Of a stretch of 64,000 nt of DNA, positions 34,097 to 43,292 are shown one piece after another. Position 1 is the stretch's first letter; each line of letters starts with the position of its first letter. The stretch covers positions 62,001 through 126,000 of the forward strand of contig JADLFH010000035.1 of assembly GCA_020845705.1 (NCBI GenBank), in the 5' to 3' direction. The translations under genes were made by a program, and so were the position numbers. The stretch is from Microthrixaceae bacterium. Lineage in GTDB: Bacteria > Actinomycetota > Acidimicrobiia > Acidimicrobiales > Microtrichaceae. The notes below the pieces were generated by a model. The model searched no databases. It had not been told where the DNA came from and was given only the letters and a program-made list of their open reading frames with translations.

Positions 34097-34891
34097 CTAC
34101 AGGTCCAGCAATGAGTCCAAGCCGATGGTGACCCCTGGGTGGCGGTCCACCGACTTGATTGCCAACAGGACCCCCGGCATGAACGACGTACGGTCGATCG
34201 AGTCGTGCCGGAGGCTGAGCGTCTGGCCGGTGGTGCCCAACAGCACCTCCTGATGCGCCACCATTCCGCGCATCCGAACCGAGTGGACATGGATGTCACC
34301 GGGACCGATTCCTCCGCGCGCCCCCTCCAGAAGGGTGGTCTTGGTCGGATCCGGCGACCACTCAACCGACGCCGAGGCGATCCGCTCGGCGGTGTGCATC
34401 GCGGTTCCCGAAGGTGCATCGACCTTGGCGTCGTGGTGCAGCTCGATGATCTCGGCAGTGTCGAAGAACCGGGCCGCCAACTCGGCGAAGCGGATCATGA
34501 GAACCGCGCCGATGGCGAAGTTCGGCGCGATCACGCAGTTCGAACTCGTGAACGCCTCGCGGAAGTTCGAGAGGTCGGCATCGCTGAAACCGGTGGTGCC
34601 GACCACCGCGTGGATGCCGTGTCCGGCCACCCACGCGAGGTTCTCCCGCGCCGCGGTGGCCTCGGTGAAGTCCACCACCACCTCCACCCCGGCATCAACG
34701 AAGGCCGAAGGGTCACCTGAGACCAACACGTCGATCCCCGCCACGTCTGCTACCCGCGACAACTCCAGGCCCGAGTGGAACGGGTCGACGCCGGCGACGA
34801 GGTCCAGTTCGGGATCCTCGGCCACGGCTCTGCACACCGTGGCCCCCATTCGACCGCCTGCTCCGAAAACCCCGACCCGACGCGGCGACAT
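34097..34891 (-). CDS. dapB: DapB, 4-hydroxy-tetrahydrodipicolinate reductase
   Basis: DapB reduces the DapA product with NAD(P)H to tetrahydrodipicolinate, the DapD substrate. The protein has 264 residues. The Rossmann motif is VGVFGAGGRMG and the mid-region VVVDFTEATA. The catalytic stretch IELHHDAKVDAPSGTA contains the His pair and Lys. Normal family length. It lies 56 bases downstream of the enoyl-CoA hydratase gene, at the end of the rpsO-pnp-M16 run. Confidence 0.95.
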   Translation of the reverse strand: MSPRRVGVFGAGGRMGATVCRAVAEDPELDLVAGVDPFHSGLELSRVADVAGIDVLVSGDPSAFVDAGVEVVVDFTEATAARENLAWVAGHGIHAVVGTTGFSDADLSNFREAFTSSNCVIAPNFAIGAVLMIRFAELAARFFDTAEIIELHHDAKVDAPSGTAMHTAERIASASVEWSPDPTKTTLLEGARGGIGPGDIHVHSVRMRGMVAHQEVLLGTTGQTLSLRHDSIDRTSFMPGVLLAIKSVDRHPGVTIGLDSLLDL

Positions 34892-34947
34892 CGGTGCAGC
34901 CTAGAGGGAGCCGGGAGGCCGTGCCCGGCCGTTGTCAACCGGGGTCC

Positions 34948-35799
34948 TCAGGACGGGGCGCCCTCGGCAGTCCCGCTCCCCCAGATGTCGCGCCGAGGCT
35001 CGTCGAGATAGACCGGCTCCCGTGACTGGTCGAAGGCCCGGATCGCCTCGGGAAGGTTGTCCGTGAAGCCGAGCATCAGCTGGTTGCGGTCCTCGAACTC
35101 GATCGCCGCGGCCAGCGAGGAGATCTCCAGCCCCGCCACGGTGGCCTGCTTGGAGTACTCAAGCCCGTAGGGTGAGAAGCGGGCCATGGCGGTGGCGGTT
35201 TCGATCGCCACCTCCACCAGATCGTCGTCGGGTACAACCCTCGACACCAGCCCCACCCGGAATGCCTCCTCGGCGCCGATGCGCCGCCCCGTCAGCAAGA
35301 GGTCGTTCGAATGGGCGGCTCCGATGAGCCGCGGCAACAGGAAGCTGATCCCCATCTCGGTGGAGGTGAGCCCGTTGACGATGCCCGTCGCGTTGAACTC
35401 GGCGGACTCTCCGGCGAAGCGAAGGTCGGCCCCCAGGGACAGACACAGTCCGCCACCGAAGGCCGGGCCGCCGATCGCAGCGATGACCGGCTGGGGCATC
35501 GCGCGAAGCTGGGGCACCAGCCGCGAGTAGTAGCGCATCGACCGCTGCGCGATTCGACCCACCTGAAGACCGTCGATGTTGGGGATGATCCCGTAGTCCT
35601 TCAGATCCAGTCCCGAGCAGAACGCACGTCCCGCTCCGCTCAACACGACGACCCGACACGTGTTGTCGGCGGCGACCTCGTCGAGAACCTCCCCGAGTCG
35701 GATCACGAGCTCGATGGACATCGCGTTGAGCCGCTCGGGGCGGTTCAGCGTGATCAGCGTCACGTGATCATGGGGACGATCGACCAACACCAGGGCCAT
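34948..35799 (-). CDS. Enoyl-CoA hydratase/isomerase (crotonase family)
   Basis: The protein has 283 residues. The crotonase oxyanion-hole stretches are present: SGAGRAFCSGLDLKDYG and PVIAAIGGPAFGGGLCLSLGADLRFA. The second usual catalytic Glu region is replaced by GLTSTEMGISFLLPRLIG, which retains a Glu. It may hydrate enoyl-CoA in fatty acid degradation, possibly with the acyl-CoA synthetase nearby; other crotonase reactions cannot be excluded. It sits between the M16 peptidase (9-base gap) and dapB, an insertion into the usual pnp-M16-dapB order. Confidence 0.88.
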   Translation of the reverse strand: MALVLVDRPHDHVTLITLNRPERLNAMSIELVIRLGEVLDEVAADNTCRVVVLSGAGRAFCSGLDLKDYGIIPNIDGLQVGRIAQRSMRYYSRLVPQLRAMPQPVIAAIGGPAFGGGLCLSLGADLRFAGESAEFNATGIVNGLTSTEMGISFLLPRLIGAAHSNDLLLTGRRIGAEEAFRVGLVSRVVPDDDLVEVAIETATAMARFSPYGLEYSKQATVAGLEISSLAAAIEFEDRNQLMLGFTDNLPEAIRAFDQSREPVYLDEPRRDIWGSGTAEGAPS

Positions 35800-35808
35800 G
35801 GTGGTGGT

Positions 35809-37074
35809 CTAGTCGATCGGGCCGACCGCGACCTCGGCCCGCGCCCCACCGAAGACCCGCTCGGCCACCCGACGCACGTCGTCATTGGTCACGGCCGCCA
35901 AAGAGGCGAACACGTCGGTCACCGACTCCACATGGCCTTCGGCAATCAAGTTGTGCCCGAGTCGACTCATCCGCGCCCCGACGTCTTCCACAGACAACAC
36001 CAGCGAGCCCTGGAGGTAGCCGATCCCGGCGCGCAGCTCGTCCTCGCGGATCCCCTCCCTCAGCAGTGACTCGATCTGGGACTCGACCACCTCGCTCAAC
36101 TCCTCGAGATGCCTCGGCGTGGCGCCGTAGGCAAGTTGAACGGCCCCCGCGTCGGAGTACGACGCGCACGACGTCCCGATGGAGTATGCGAGGCCACGTT
36201 CGTCACGCGCCTCGCGGTAGAGGCGACTGGAGGGGCCCTCGCCCAGCACATGTAGTAGGACCGCGAGGGGCCAACGGTCGGGGTCGCCCACCGGGACGCC
36301 TCGCCACGCCAAACCCACCTGTACCTGTTCGCAGTCGCGCTCGACGACCAACCGTGGCCGGAGCGAGCCTCCCGGTGCCGAACGGATCGGCCCATCGTGG
36401 CACCCACGGGAGAAGCGTTCCGACGCGAACTCGACGAGGCGGTCATGGTCGACGGCACCCGCTGCCGCCAACACCACGCCACCGCGGCGATACCAGCCAT
36501 CGTGCAGAGCAGCGAGGTCTTCCAGCGCCATCGCTGCGAGAGTCTCGGCGTTGCCCAGGACCTCCCATCCGAGGCCGTGGTCTGGGAACAGCGCCTCGTC
36601 GAGCAACGAGGAGGCGAGCTCGTCGGGAACATCGTTGACCATTGCGAGCTCTTCGAGGATCACCTCACGCTCCGCGTCCACGTCGTGCGCGTCGAACGCG
36701 GGGTCCAAGATGATCTCCGCCAACAGGTCCAACGCCAAAGCGGTGTGATCCGCGGGCACTCGGGCGAAGTACGCGGTGGACTCCTTCGCGGTGAAGGCGT
36801 TCAGCTCACCGCCGACCGCGTCGATCGCCACGTTCACCTCGTGCGCGCTGCGCCGCGCGGTCCCCCGGAAGAGCAGGTGTTCGAGGAAATGGAACGCGCC
36901 CGCAGCGGCGGGCGGCTCGTCGCGACTGCCCGCTGGGACCCACACCGACACCGACGACGAGGCAGCCTCGGGGACCGGGTCGCTCACGACCCGGACCCCC
37001 GAAGCAAGCGTGGTGGTTCGGACCCGACCATCGAATGCGACGAGCGAGCCCGGTAGAGCGGTCGGGCCGCTCAA
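35809..37074 (-). CDS. M16-family zinc metallopeptidase
   Basis: The protein has 421 residues in two homologous halves. The inverted zinc motif HxxEH is present (HFLEHLLF), with the third ligand in EREVILEELAM, so it is probably the active type. Bacterial members beside pnp are thought to process peptides; the substrate is unknown. The start is a TTG whose last two bases form part of the pnp stop (TTGA, 37071-37074). This is the TTG version of the common ATGA coupling and fixes the start firmly. Confidence 0.92.
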   Translation of the reverse strand: MSGPTALPGSLVAFDGRVRTTTLASGVRVVSDPVPEAASSSVSVWVPAGSRDEPPAAAGAFHFLEHLLFRGTARRSAHEVNVAIDAVGGELNAFTAKESTAYFARVPADHTALALDLLAEIILDPAFDAHDVDAEREVILEELAMVNDVPDELASSLLDEALFPDHGLGWEVLGNAETLAAMALEDLAALHDGWYRRGGVVLAAAGAVDHDRLVEFASERFSRGCHDGPIRSAPGGSLRPRLVVERDCEQVQVGLAWRGVPVGDPDRWPLAVLLHVLGEGPSSRLYREARDERGLAYSIGTSCASYSDAGAVQLAYGATPRHLEELSEVVESQIESLLREGIREDELRAGIGYLQGSLVLSVEDVGARMSRLGHNLIAEGHVESVTDVFASLAAVTNDDVRRVAERVFGGARAEVAVGPID

Positions 37075-39521
37075 CGCCGCCGTGGGCGGCGGCCACGATC
37101 CCGATCGCGCCCGTCGCGGTCGCGCCCTCCGGTGCCAAGGTTGCCCGCCACCGCGGGTCCGAGGTCGCCGTGGCGCTCCGACGCCTGCCGGTCGTATTCG
37201 GCGCCGAAGTTAACCTGGACCACGTCGTTGTCGGCACCCCGCGCCCCACTCGGCTGGGCGGGGCGGTCATCGGTTGCGTTCGACCCGGTTCCCGCGGCTT
37301 CGACGGTGCCACCCTCGGCACCGTCATGCGCTTTTGGGTCGGCGTCTCCTGTCGGCGAGAGGGAGATCTTGCCGTTCGGATCGACGTCGTCGACCTTCAC
37401 CTCGATCTGGTCACCGAGGGCGAGCACCGACTCGACGCTGTCGATGCGCTTCCCGCCACCCAGCTTCGAGATGTGTACCAGGCCATCACGACCCGGAAGG
37501 ATGTTCACGAACGCACCGAACTTGGTGATGTTCACGACACGACCCTGATAGACGGCGCCCACCTCCGCGGTCGGCGGGTTGAGGATGAGGCGGATCTGAC
37601 GCTCGGCCTCGGTCACCCGCTCGGACTCCACCGCGGCGATCGACACGATGCCGACCATGCCGTCGTCATCGACGGAGATGTTGGCCCCCGTCTCGGCCTG
37701 GATCGCGTTGATCACCTTGCCCTTCGGGCCGATGATCTCACCGATCTTGTCGGCGGGGATCTCGAAGCTCACGATCTTGGGGGCGTTCGCCGAGACCTCC
37801 TCGCGAGGCGCCGCGATCGCCGAGGCCATCACTTCGAGGATGGCGAGGCGGGCCTCTTTCGCCTGTTCGAGCGCCGCGGCCAACACATCCGCGGGGATCC
37901 CGTCGATCTTGGTGTCGAGCTGGAGGGCGGTGACGAACTCGGCGGAACCAGCCACCTTGAAGTCCATGTCGCCGTAGGCGTCCTCCGCCCCGAGGATGTC
38001 GGTGAGCGTCGTGTACTTGCCTTCGTGGAACACGAGGCCCATGGCGATGCCCGCCACCGGCGCGGCGATCGGAACACCGGCGTCCATGAGCGAAAGCGTG
38101 GAGCCGCACACCGATGCCATCGAGGTGGAGCCGTTCGACGCCAACACGTCGGAGACGAGGCGATACACGTAGGGGAACTCGTCCATCGGCGGGATCACCG
38201 GCAGCAGGGCCCGCTCGGCCAACAGGCCGTGGCCGATCTCACGACGCTTCGGTCCACGCATGAACCCCGTCTCGCCTGTGGAGAACGGCGGGAAGTTGTA
38301 GTGGTGCATGTAGCGCTTCGAGGTGACAGGCGTGATGCCGTCGATCATCTGGTCCATCTTCCCCATGCCCAACGTGGCGACGTTGAGCACCTGGGTTTCG
38401 CCACGCTGGAACAATCCCGAACCGTGCGCGGTCGGAAGGACTCCGACCTCGGCCGAGAGCGCCCGGATGTCGCGTGGACCGCGGCCGTCGATGCGCAGCC
38501 CCTCATCGACGATGCGGGTCCGCACCGTGGACTTCGTCAACGAGCGGAACGCAGCCTTCAGCTGCTTCGCTGCGAGGGCCTCGTCGTCTCCGGCGAAGCG
38601 GTCGAGCAGCGAGCCGACCACCTCGTCTCGCAACGCGCCCTCGGCAGCGGTGCGCTCGGCCTTGTCGGCGATCTTCTGGGTGTCACCGACACGGCCGGCA
38701 GCGACCTCGGCGACCGCGGAGTACTGCTCGGGGGTGTAGTCGATCTGCGGCTCGAAGGCCATCAGGGGCTTCTTGCCACCCACGGCGGTGACGAGATCCC
38801 GCTGGACCTTGATCGCGGCCTTGATCCACTGCTTGGAGTCCTCCAGGCCCTTGGCGAGCGCCGCCTCGTCGACCTTGGGCGCGCCCTCGTCGTAGTACTG
38901 GAACGATCGCTCGGTTCCCCCGGCTTCGACCATCATGATGGCCACGTCGCCGTCGGGTAGCTCCCGCCCCGCCACGACCATCTCGAAGGTGGACTCGTCG
39001 CCCTCCTCGAAAGTGGGATGTGCGAGCCATTCACCATCGGTGGTGTAGGCGATCCGCACGGCGCCGATGGGGCCGTCGAAGGGGATGCCCGAGATGCTCA
39101 GCGCCGCGCTCGCCGCATTGATGGCCAACACGTCGTGGGGGTTGCTCTGGTCGGCGCCCAACACCGTGCCGACCACGTGCACCTCGTTGCGGAACCCTTC
39201 GGGGAAGCTGGGGCGCAGGGGCCGGTCGATGAGACGGCAGGTGAGGATGGCGGAATCCGCGGCGCGGCCCTCCCGACGGAAGAACGACCCGGGAATCTTG
39301 CCCGCCGCGTAGGTGCGCTCCTCGATGTCGACCGTGAGGGGGAAGAAGTCGATGCCCTCGCGGACGGACTTCGCGGCAGTGGCGGTGACGAGGATCCGGG
39401 TGTCACCCAACCCGGCGAGCACGGCGCCGTCGGCCAGGGCCGCCAGCTTCCCGGTCTCGAGCGACAGGACCTTGTCGGCGTCGTTCGCGACAACACCGGA
39501 CACGGTGATGGCATCAGCCAT
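37071..39521 (-). CDS. pnp: Polynucleotide phosphorylase
   Basis: The enzyme is a phosphorolytic 3'-5' exoribonuclease and polymerase and part of RNA decay. The protein has 816 residues: two RNase PH-like domains separated by a helical domain, then KH (EIIGPKGKVINAIQAETGA) and S1 (GRVVNITKFGAFVNILPG). The phosphate-binding motif GSTSMASVCGS is intact. A long C-terminal tail, acidic then Arg/Asp/Gly-rich (RDRDGRDRDRGRRPRRR), goes beyond the usual core and may bind RNA. The start is ATG 39521 with AAGGAG upstream. rpsO precedes it by 226 bases and the M16 peptidase overlaps its stop. Confidence 0.97.
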   Translation of the reverse strand: MADAITVSGVVANDADKVLSLETGKLAALADGAVLAGLGDTRILVTATAAKSVREGIDFFPLTVDIEERTYAAGKIPGSFFRREGRAADSAILTCRLIDRPLRPSFPEGFRNEVHVVGTVLGADQSNPHDVLAINAASAALSISGIPFDGPIGAVRIAYTTDGEWLAHPTFEEGDESTFEMVVAGRELPDGDVAIMMVEAGGTERSFQYYDEGAPKVDEAALAKGLEDSKQWIKAAIKVQRDLVTAVGGKKPLMAFEPQIDYTPEQYSAVAEVAAGRVGDTQKIADKAERTAAEGALRDEVVGSLLDRFAGDDEALAAKQLKAAFRSLTKSTVRTRIVDEGLRIDGRGPRDIRALSAEVGVLPTAHGSGLFQRGETQVLNVATLGMGKMDQMIDGITPVTSKRYMHHYNFPPFSTGETGFMRGPKRREIGHGLLAERALLPVIPPMDEFPYVYRLVSDVLASNGSTSMASVCGSTLSLMDAGVPIAAPVAGIAMGLVFHEGKYTTLTDILGAEDAYGDMDFKVAGSAEFVTALQLDTKIDGIPADVLAAALEQAKEARLAILEVMASAIAAPREEVSANAPKIVSFEIPADKIGEIIGPKGKVINAIQAETGANISVDDDGMVGIVSIAAVESERVTEAERQIRLILNPPTAEVGAVYQGRVVNITKFGAFVNILPGRDGLVHISKLGGGKRIDSVESVLALGDQIEVKVDDVDPNGKISLSPTGDADPKAHDGAEGGTVEAAGTGSNATDDRPAQPSGARGADNDVVQVNFGAEYDRQASERHGDLGPAVAGNLGTGGRDRDGRDRDRGRRPRRR

Positions 39522-39536
39522 GAACACACTCCTTGG

Positions 39537-39558
39537 CCGCCGGGACCAGGCCCGGCGG
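39537..39558 (-). other. GC-rich stem-loop in the pnp leader
   Basis: CCGCCGGG (39537-39544) and CCCGGCGG (39551-39558) form a perfect 8 bp stem with a 6-base loop, just upstream of the pnp Shine-Dalgarno. In E. coli a pnp leader stem is cut by RNase III for autocontrol; an analogous role here is inference. Confidence 0.5.
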
Positions 39559-39602
39559 ATCTGATGTCGTGTGCGCCGACGGCCAGTTCCCAGTTGTCGA
39601 CC

Positions 39603-39621
39603 TCCGAACCATCCGTTCGGA
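39603..39621 (-). other. Stem-loop in the rpsO-pnp gap
   Basis: TCCGAAC (39603-39609) and GTTCGGA (39615-39621) form a perfect 7 bp stem with a 5-base loop, about 127 bases after rpsO. It lacks a U-run. It resembles a LexA box but has a 5-base centre, so I do not call it one. Confidence 0.4.
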
Positions 39622-39747
39622 AACCGGCGACTGACAACCGGTCGGGGCGCTCCACGCACCCACACGGACCTTCCGGCGGGCGAACGTGAGCTGCACGTCG
39701 CAGCCCAGGCTAGCCGCGAGGGGCGGCGGATTGGCGAACCGCGACGC

Positions 39748-40026
39748 TCAGCGGCGCAGGCCGAGCTCGGCGATGAGCGCCCGGTAGCGCTCGACGTCGT
39801 TGTCCTTCAGATAGTCGAGGATCCGACGACGGCGACCGACCAACATGAGCAACCCACGACGTGAGTGATGATCCTTCTTGTGGGTCTTGAAGTGCTCGGT
39901 CAGATGGTTGATGCGATCGGTGAGCAACGCCACCTGGACCTCGGGAGAACCCGTGTCGGCGTCGTGCTTGCGGTGCTTGGCGATCGTGTCGCCCTTGGCG
40001 GGCAGGTTGGCGGGCGGCCTCGACAT
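39748..40026 (-). CDS. rpsO: Ribosomal protein S15
   Basis: The protein is 92 residues and binds 16S rRNA in the platform of the 30S subunit. Family stretches are [20 protein letters not shown] (the classic S15 motif), [20 protein letters not shown] and the C-terminal [10 protein letters not shown]. The start is ATG 40026 with AGGAG upstream; it is three residues longer than the E. coli protein as I recall it. Two hairpins precede it and may be an S15-binding leader. It heads the rpsO-pnp unit. Confidence 0.97.
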   Translation of the reverse strand: MSRPPANLPAKGDTIAKHRKHDADTGSPEVQVALLTDRINHLTEHFKTHKKDHHSRRGLLMLVGRRRRILDYLKDNDVERYRALIAELGLRR

Positions 40027-40050
40027 GGGTTGCTCCTGGGGGTGGATCGA

Positions 40051-40111
40051 CCGGGATCGTTCCCGGCTTGGGCATCGGGCCCTGCCTCCGTGCGCGCTGT
40101 GGCCGCACGGA
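40051..40111 (-). promoter_or_regulatory. Two stem-loops in the rpsO leader, candidate S15 autoregulatory element
   Basis: TCCGTGCG (40087-40094) pairs perfectly with CGCACGGA (40104-40111). CCGGGA (40051-40056) pairs with TCCCGG (40061-40066) around a TCGT tetraloop. Both precede the rpsO start on the minus strand. S15 represses its own message through leader structures in several bacteria, so this is a candidate. Confidence 0.4.
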
Positions 40112-40179
40112 CGCTTTCGGTGGAGGGGGGAGAGTAGTGCCGGATCGGCGTGGGGGACCAACCACCCTGTCGGGACGGC

Positions 40180-41283
40180 TCAGGCCACTGCGGAGCCGTC
40201 CTCGGCGTGGGACGTGCTCCAGTGGTACTTGGGGCGGCGGTGACGACCCACGACATGGGTTCGATGGCTCATCGGCGTCAAGGAGAAGATCCGAGCGTCC
40301 TTGTGGTAACAGACCGCCTCGATCTGCTCGACGGTGGGCGACTTCGACCCCAGCCCGAGCTTCTTCAACATCGCCGTGCAGGCGTCTCCCAGGTTGCCCT
40401 CCAGCAACTCGGCCACTATCGCCGGCATCGACTCGGGGTCGCGCAACAACCAGGAGTGGCCGGCACCCTCGATCGTCACCAGGGTGCCGTTGGTCCGCGC
40501 CACCGCCTCTCTGGCGGTGCGAAGCGGAACCGCGTAGTCGCGGTTGCCGTGGAGAGCGAAGAGGGGCACCCCATGGTCGGCGAGCTCGTTGAGCGCGTAC
40601 CGGCTGGAACGCGACCTCAGGATCGAGATGATCGGCCCTGCCAGACGCCACGGACGCATCAGATGACCCGCGATCGTCGGGGTCACCAGACGCACCAGCT
40701 TCGCGGCCTGTCGCGGGTCGCGGAACAAGGGCAACACGCCGATGCTGTCGACGATGAGGGTGATGCCGACACCCACCAGCAACGGTGGCGCGAGCCGGAA
40801 CACGTAGACCATCTTGTCCCAGGTGTCGCCCACGATCGCGTCGACGAGGATCACGGCGATGGTCTGCTCGGGGCGGTCCGCTGCAAGCTGGGTGACGAGG
40901 CGACCACCCATCGAGTGACCTGCGAGGACGAAACGTTCGATGCCGAGCTCGTCGATGATCCGCCCGAGCAGTTCGCTGTAGTTCGTGAGGTTCTGGCCGT
41001 CGTATGGAAGACCCTGGGTGTTGCCGTGACCTGCGGTGTCGATGGCTATGACCTTGAACCCCATCTCCACCAGACGTGACAGCGTCTGCGCGTAGAGGAA
41101 GCCCTCGGCTGAGAATCCGTGCACCACGACCAGGGGTATGCCGCTGCCGGCTACCGAGATGCCCACCGGGTGCCCATCGGCGAGGTGGATCTGATGGCGC
41201 GCCAGGCGTGGTGCGGCGACCTTTTCGGCCGAGACCGGTTCGTCCAGAACCGGCCCGGTTATCGGATCGACGATATGGCTCAT
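40180..41283 (-). CDS. Alpha/beta-hydrolase fold protein
   Basis: The protein has 367 residues. The nucleophile elbow GHSMGG, the acid Asp region ALHGNRDYAVPL and the catalytic His in EGAGHSWLL form a complete triad. The oxyanion motif is VVVHGFSAEG. A C-terminal extension of about 90 residues follows the hydrolase domain (from about 280), ends in a His/Arg-rich segment and is not typical. The sequence resembles general lipolytic or C-C hydrolases; the substrate is unknown. It lies alone between ribF and rpsO with about 120 and 150 bases of flanking space. Confidence 0.85.
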   Translation of the reverse strand: MSHIVDPITGPVLDEPVSAEKVAAPRLARHQIHLADGHPVGISVAGSGIPLVVVHGFSAEGFLYAQTLSRLVEMGFKVIAIDTAGHGNTQGLPYDGQNLTNYSELLGRIIDELGIERFVLAGHSMGGRLVTQLAADRPEQTIAVILVDAIVGDTWDKMVYVFRLAPPLLVGVGITLIVDSIGVLPLFRDPRQAAKLVRLVTPTIAGHLMRPWRLAGPIISILRSRSSRYALNELADHGVPLFALHGNRDYAVPLRTAREAVARTNGTLVTIEGAGHSWLLRDPESMPAIVAELLEGNLGDACTAMLKKLGLGSKSPTVEQIEAVCYHKDARIFSLTPMSHRTHVVGRHRRPKYHWSTSHAEDGSAVA

Positions 41284-41405
41284 CTCGTGTCCTCCAGGTT
41301 CGTCGTCGACTCCTCAGACGCCTCAATGGTGACAATCAGCACCTGGGTGGTCGAGCACCCACCTCCAACACAGGGGAATTGCCTAGCAGGGCGCAGCAGC
41401 GTCTG

Positions 41406-42362
41406 TCACTCATGCTGGAGCAGCGTCGCCGCCTGGAGGCAGTCGACTTGGAGCTGGTCGATCAGCTCCTCGACCGAGTCGAAGCGCTGATCACCACGCA
41501 GTCGGTGCTCGAAGGTCACCCCTACACGCTCGCCGTAGATGTCGCCTTTCCATCCCAGGCAGTGCGACTCGATGACCGTCGCCGCCCCTTCGGAGTAGAA
41601 GGTCGGACGGTGTCCAACGTAGATCGCCGAGGGAAGGCGTTCGCCGGTGGCACGCACCAGATGTCCTGCGTAGATGCCATCCGCGGGGTGCAGCATACGC
41701 GGGCCGATCGCGACGTTCGCCGTGGGGAAGCCCACCTCCCGCCCCCGGCGATCACCCTCGACAACCGGACCGCGCATCTCATGGGGGCGTCCCAGCATCG
41801 CATTGGCATCAGCGAGCCGCGCCTCGACAAGGGCGCGGCGGATCGCGGTCGAAGACACCGTGGCCTCGTCGAGCGCATCGGCACCGTCTGGTCCCACCAG
41901 GTGGTGACCGTGCACCGCGAAGCCCAACTCGGCGCCCATCTCCTCCAGCAGAGCAACGTTTCCCTGCCTGCGACGACCGAAGTGGAAGTCCTCCCCCACG
42001 ACCACCAACTGCACGCCGAGTGCACCCACGAGCGTCTGACGCACGAAATCCTCGGCCGACTCGCCCGCGCGTGCCTCGTCGAAGTGGATCAGCACAGCCA
42101 GATCGACTCCCGTCGAGGCCAACAGCTCCAGACGCTGGTCGATGTCGGTGAGCAGATGTGGGGCGGATTCGGGACGGACGATCTCCGCGGGATGGGGGTC
42201 GAAGGTGACCACGCAACTCGCCACGCCCATCCCCGCGGCCTGACGGCAGACCTCCGACAGGACCGCCCGGTGACCGAGGTGGACCCCGTCGTAGACGCCG
42301 ATGGTCAGAGCTGTGGCCGTGACGCCCTCGGGGCGGCCGGCGATGTCGGTGATGACACGCAT
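41406..42362 (-). CDS. ribF: RibF, bifunctional riboflavin kinase/FAD synthetase
   Basis: RibF phosphorylates riboflavin to FMN and adenylates it to FAD. The protein has 318 residues. The N-terminal adenylyltransferase domain has GVYDGVHLGHRAVL (HxGH-like) and the ISSTxIR-like motif VSSTAIRRAL. The C-terminal kinase domain has GREVGFPTANV and the usual ADGIYAG. It closes the run rimP-nusA-ylxR-infB-ylxP-rbfA-truB-ribF, 35 bases after truB. Confidence 0.95.
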   Translation of the reverse strand: MRVITDIAGRPEGVTATALTIGVYDGVHLGHRAVLSEVCRQAAGMGVASCVVTFDPHPAEIVRPESAPHLLTDIDQRLELLASTGVDLAVLIHFDEARAGESAEDFVRQTLVGALGVQLVVVGEDFHFGRRRQGNVALLEEMGAELGFAVHGHHLVGPDGADALDEATVSSTAIRRALVEARLADANAMLGRPHEMRGPVVEGDRRGREVGFPTANVAIGPRMLHPADGIYAGHLVRATGERLPSAIYVGHRPTFYSEGAATVIESHCLGWKGDIYGERVGVTFEHRLRGDQRFDSVEELIDQLQVDCLQAATLLQHE

Positions 42363-42397
42363 GAGCGCGGCAGGCTACCCACCCGCACCCACCCGGG

Positions 42398-43282
42398 TCA
42401 GAGTGGGGGAATCACCACCGCCGGCTTGGTGCGCACACCGTCGCGGTGAGGCTCATAGACCGCCAGCAGCGAACCGAGCTCATCGAGCACCGCCCACGGC
42501 GGCGGACCATCGACGAACAGCTCCCGGGGTCCCAGGACCGCGCCGACCGCCACTCGCGCCGCCAACTCGGCGTCGACCGTGACGGAGCCGAACCCGCGCA
42601 TCGCCTCTGGAAGGGGCAGCAACTCGACCTGCTCCAGAGGCCGGGCATCCACAAGCGTGAAGGGCCCCACGGCACTACGGCGCAGCGACCGCAGGTGCGC
42701 TCCACCACCTAGGGCATGGCCCAGGTCCGCTGCCAGGCTCCGAACGTAGGTGCCCGACGAGCACTCCACAGTTGCCTTGAACACCAGGGGGTCGGCTGTC
42801 GGCAGGAGGTCGAAGCGGCTCACGTGAACCGCTCGGGCCTCGCGTTCCACCTCAACGCCCTCTCGTGCCAGCTCGTGCAACCGGCGCCCACCCACCTTGA
42901 GAGCCGACACCATCGGAGGGACCTGAGCGATGTCACCCCTCAGGGTCGCGGCGGCCGCATCGACGTCTTCGGGTGATACCCCTTCCATCCGGTGGGTTGC
43001 GGTCACCGTTCCCGACGCATCCAGCGTCGAGGTCTCGACACCCAGGACGATCTCGGCCTCGTAGGACTTGGGGAGCAGTTGCAGGAAGCGCAACAGACGA
43101 GTTGCCCTGCCGACGCCCAGCACCAACACCCCGGTGGCATCGGGGTCGAGGGTTCCGGAGTGGCCGACCTTGCGCGTTCCCAGCAGTCCGCGTGCCTTCG
43201 CCACCACGTCGTGGGAGGTCCACCCCGTGGCCTTGTCGATGATCGCGACCCCGTCGGGACCACCGCCGGAGCGGCGCGTCAT
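42398..43282 (-). CDS. truB: TruB, tRNA pseudouridine-55 synthase
   Basis: TruB makes pseudouridine 55 in the T-loop of tRNAs. The protein has 294 residues. The catalytic Asp46 is in GHSGTLDPDATGVL. N-terminal VAIIDKATGWTSHDVV is typical. A C-terminal domain of about 60 residues follows the core, as in actinobacterial TruB. The start is ATG 43282, ten bases after the rbfA stop; the upstream extension has no support. Confidence 0.95.
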   Translation of the reverse strand: MTRRSGGGPDGVAIIDKATGWTSHDVVAKARGLLGTRKVGHSGTLDPDATGVLVLGVGRATRLLRFLQLLPKSYEAEIVLGVETSTLDASGTVTATHRMEGVSPEDVDAAAATLRGDIAQVPPMVSALKVGGRRLHELAREGVEVEREARAVHVSRFDLLPTADPLVFKATVECSSGTYVRSLAADLGHALGGGAHLRSLRRSAVGPFTLVDARPLEQVELLPLPEAMRGFGSVTVDAELAARVAVGAVLGPRELFVDGPPPWAVLDELGSLLAVYEPHRDGVRTKPAVVIPPL

Positions 43283-43292
43283 CGCCCGGTCG

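Noticed and set aside
39603-39621. A fifth LexA box
   Set aside because: The GAAC and GTTC halves are separated by 5 bases, not 4, and the site lies inside the rpsO-pnp unit with no SOS logic; a hairpin is the simpler reading.
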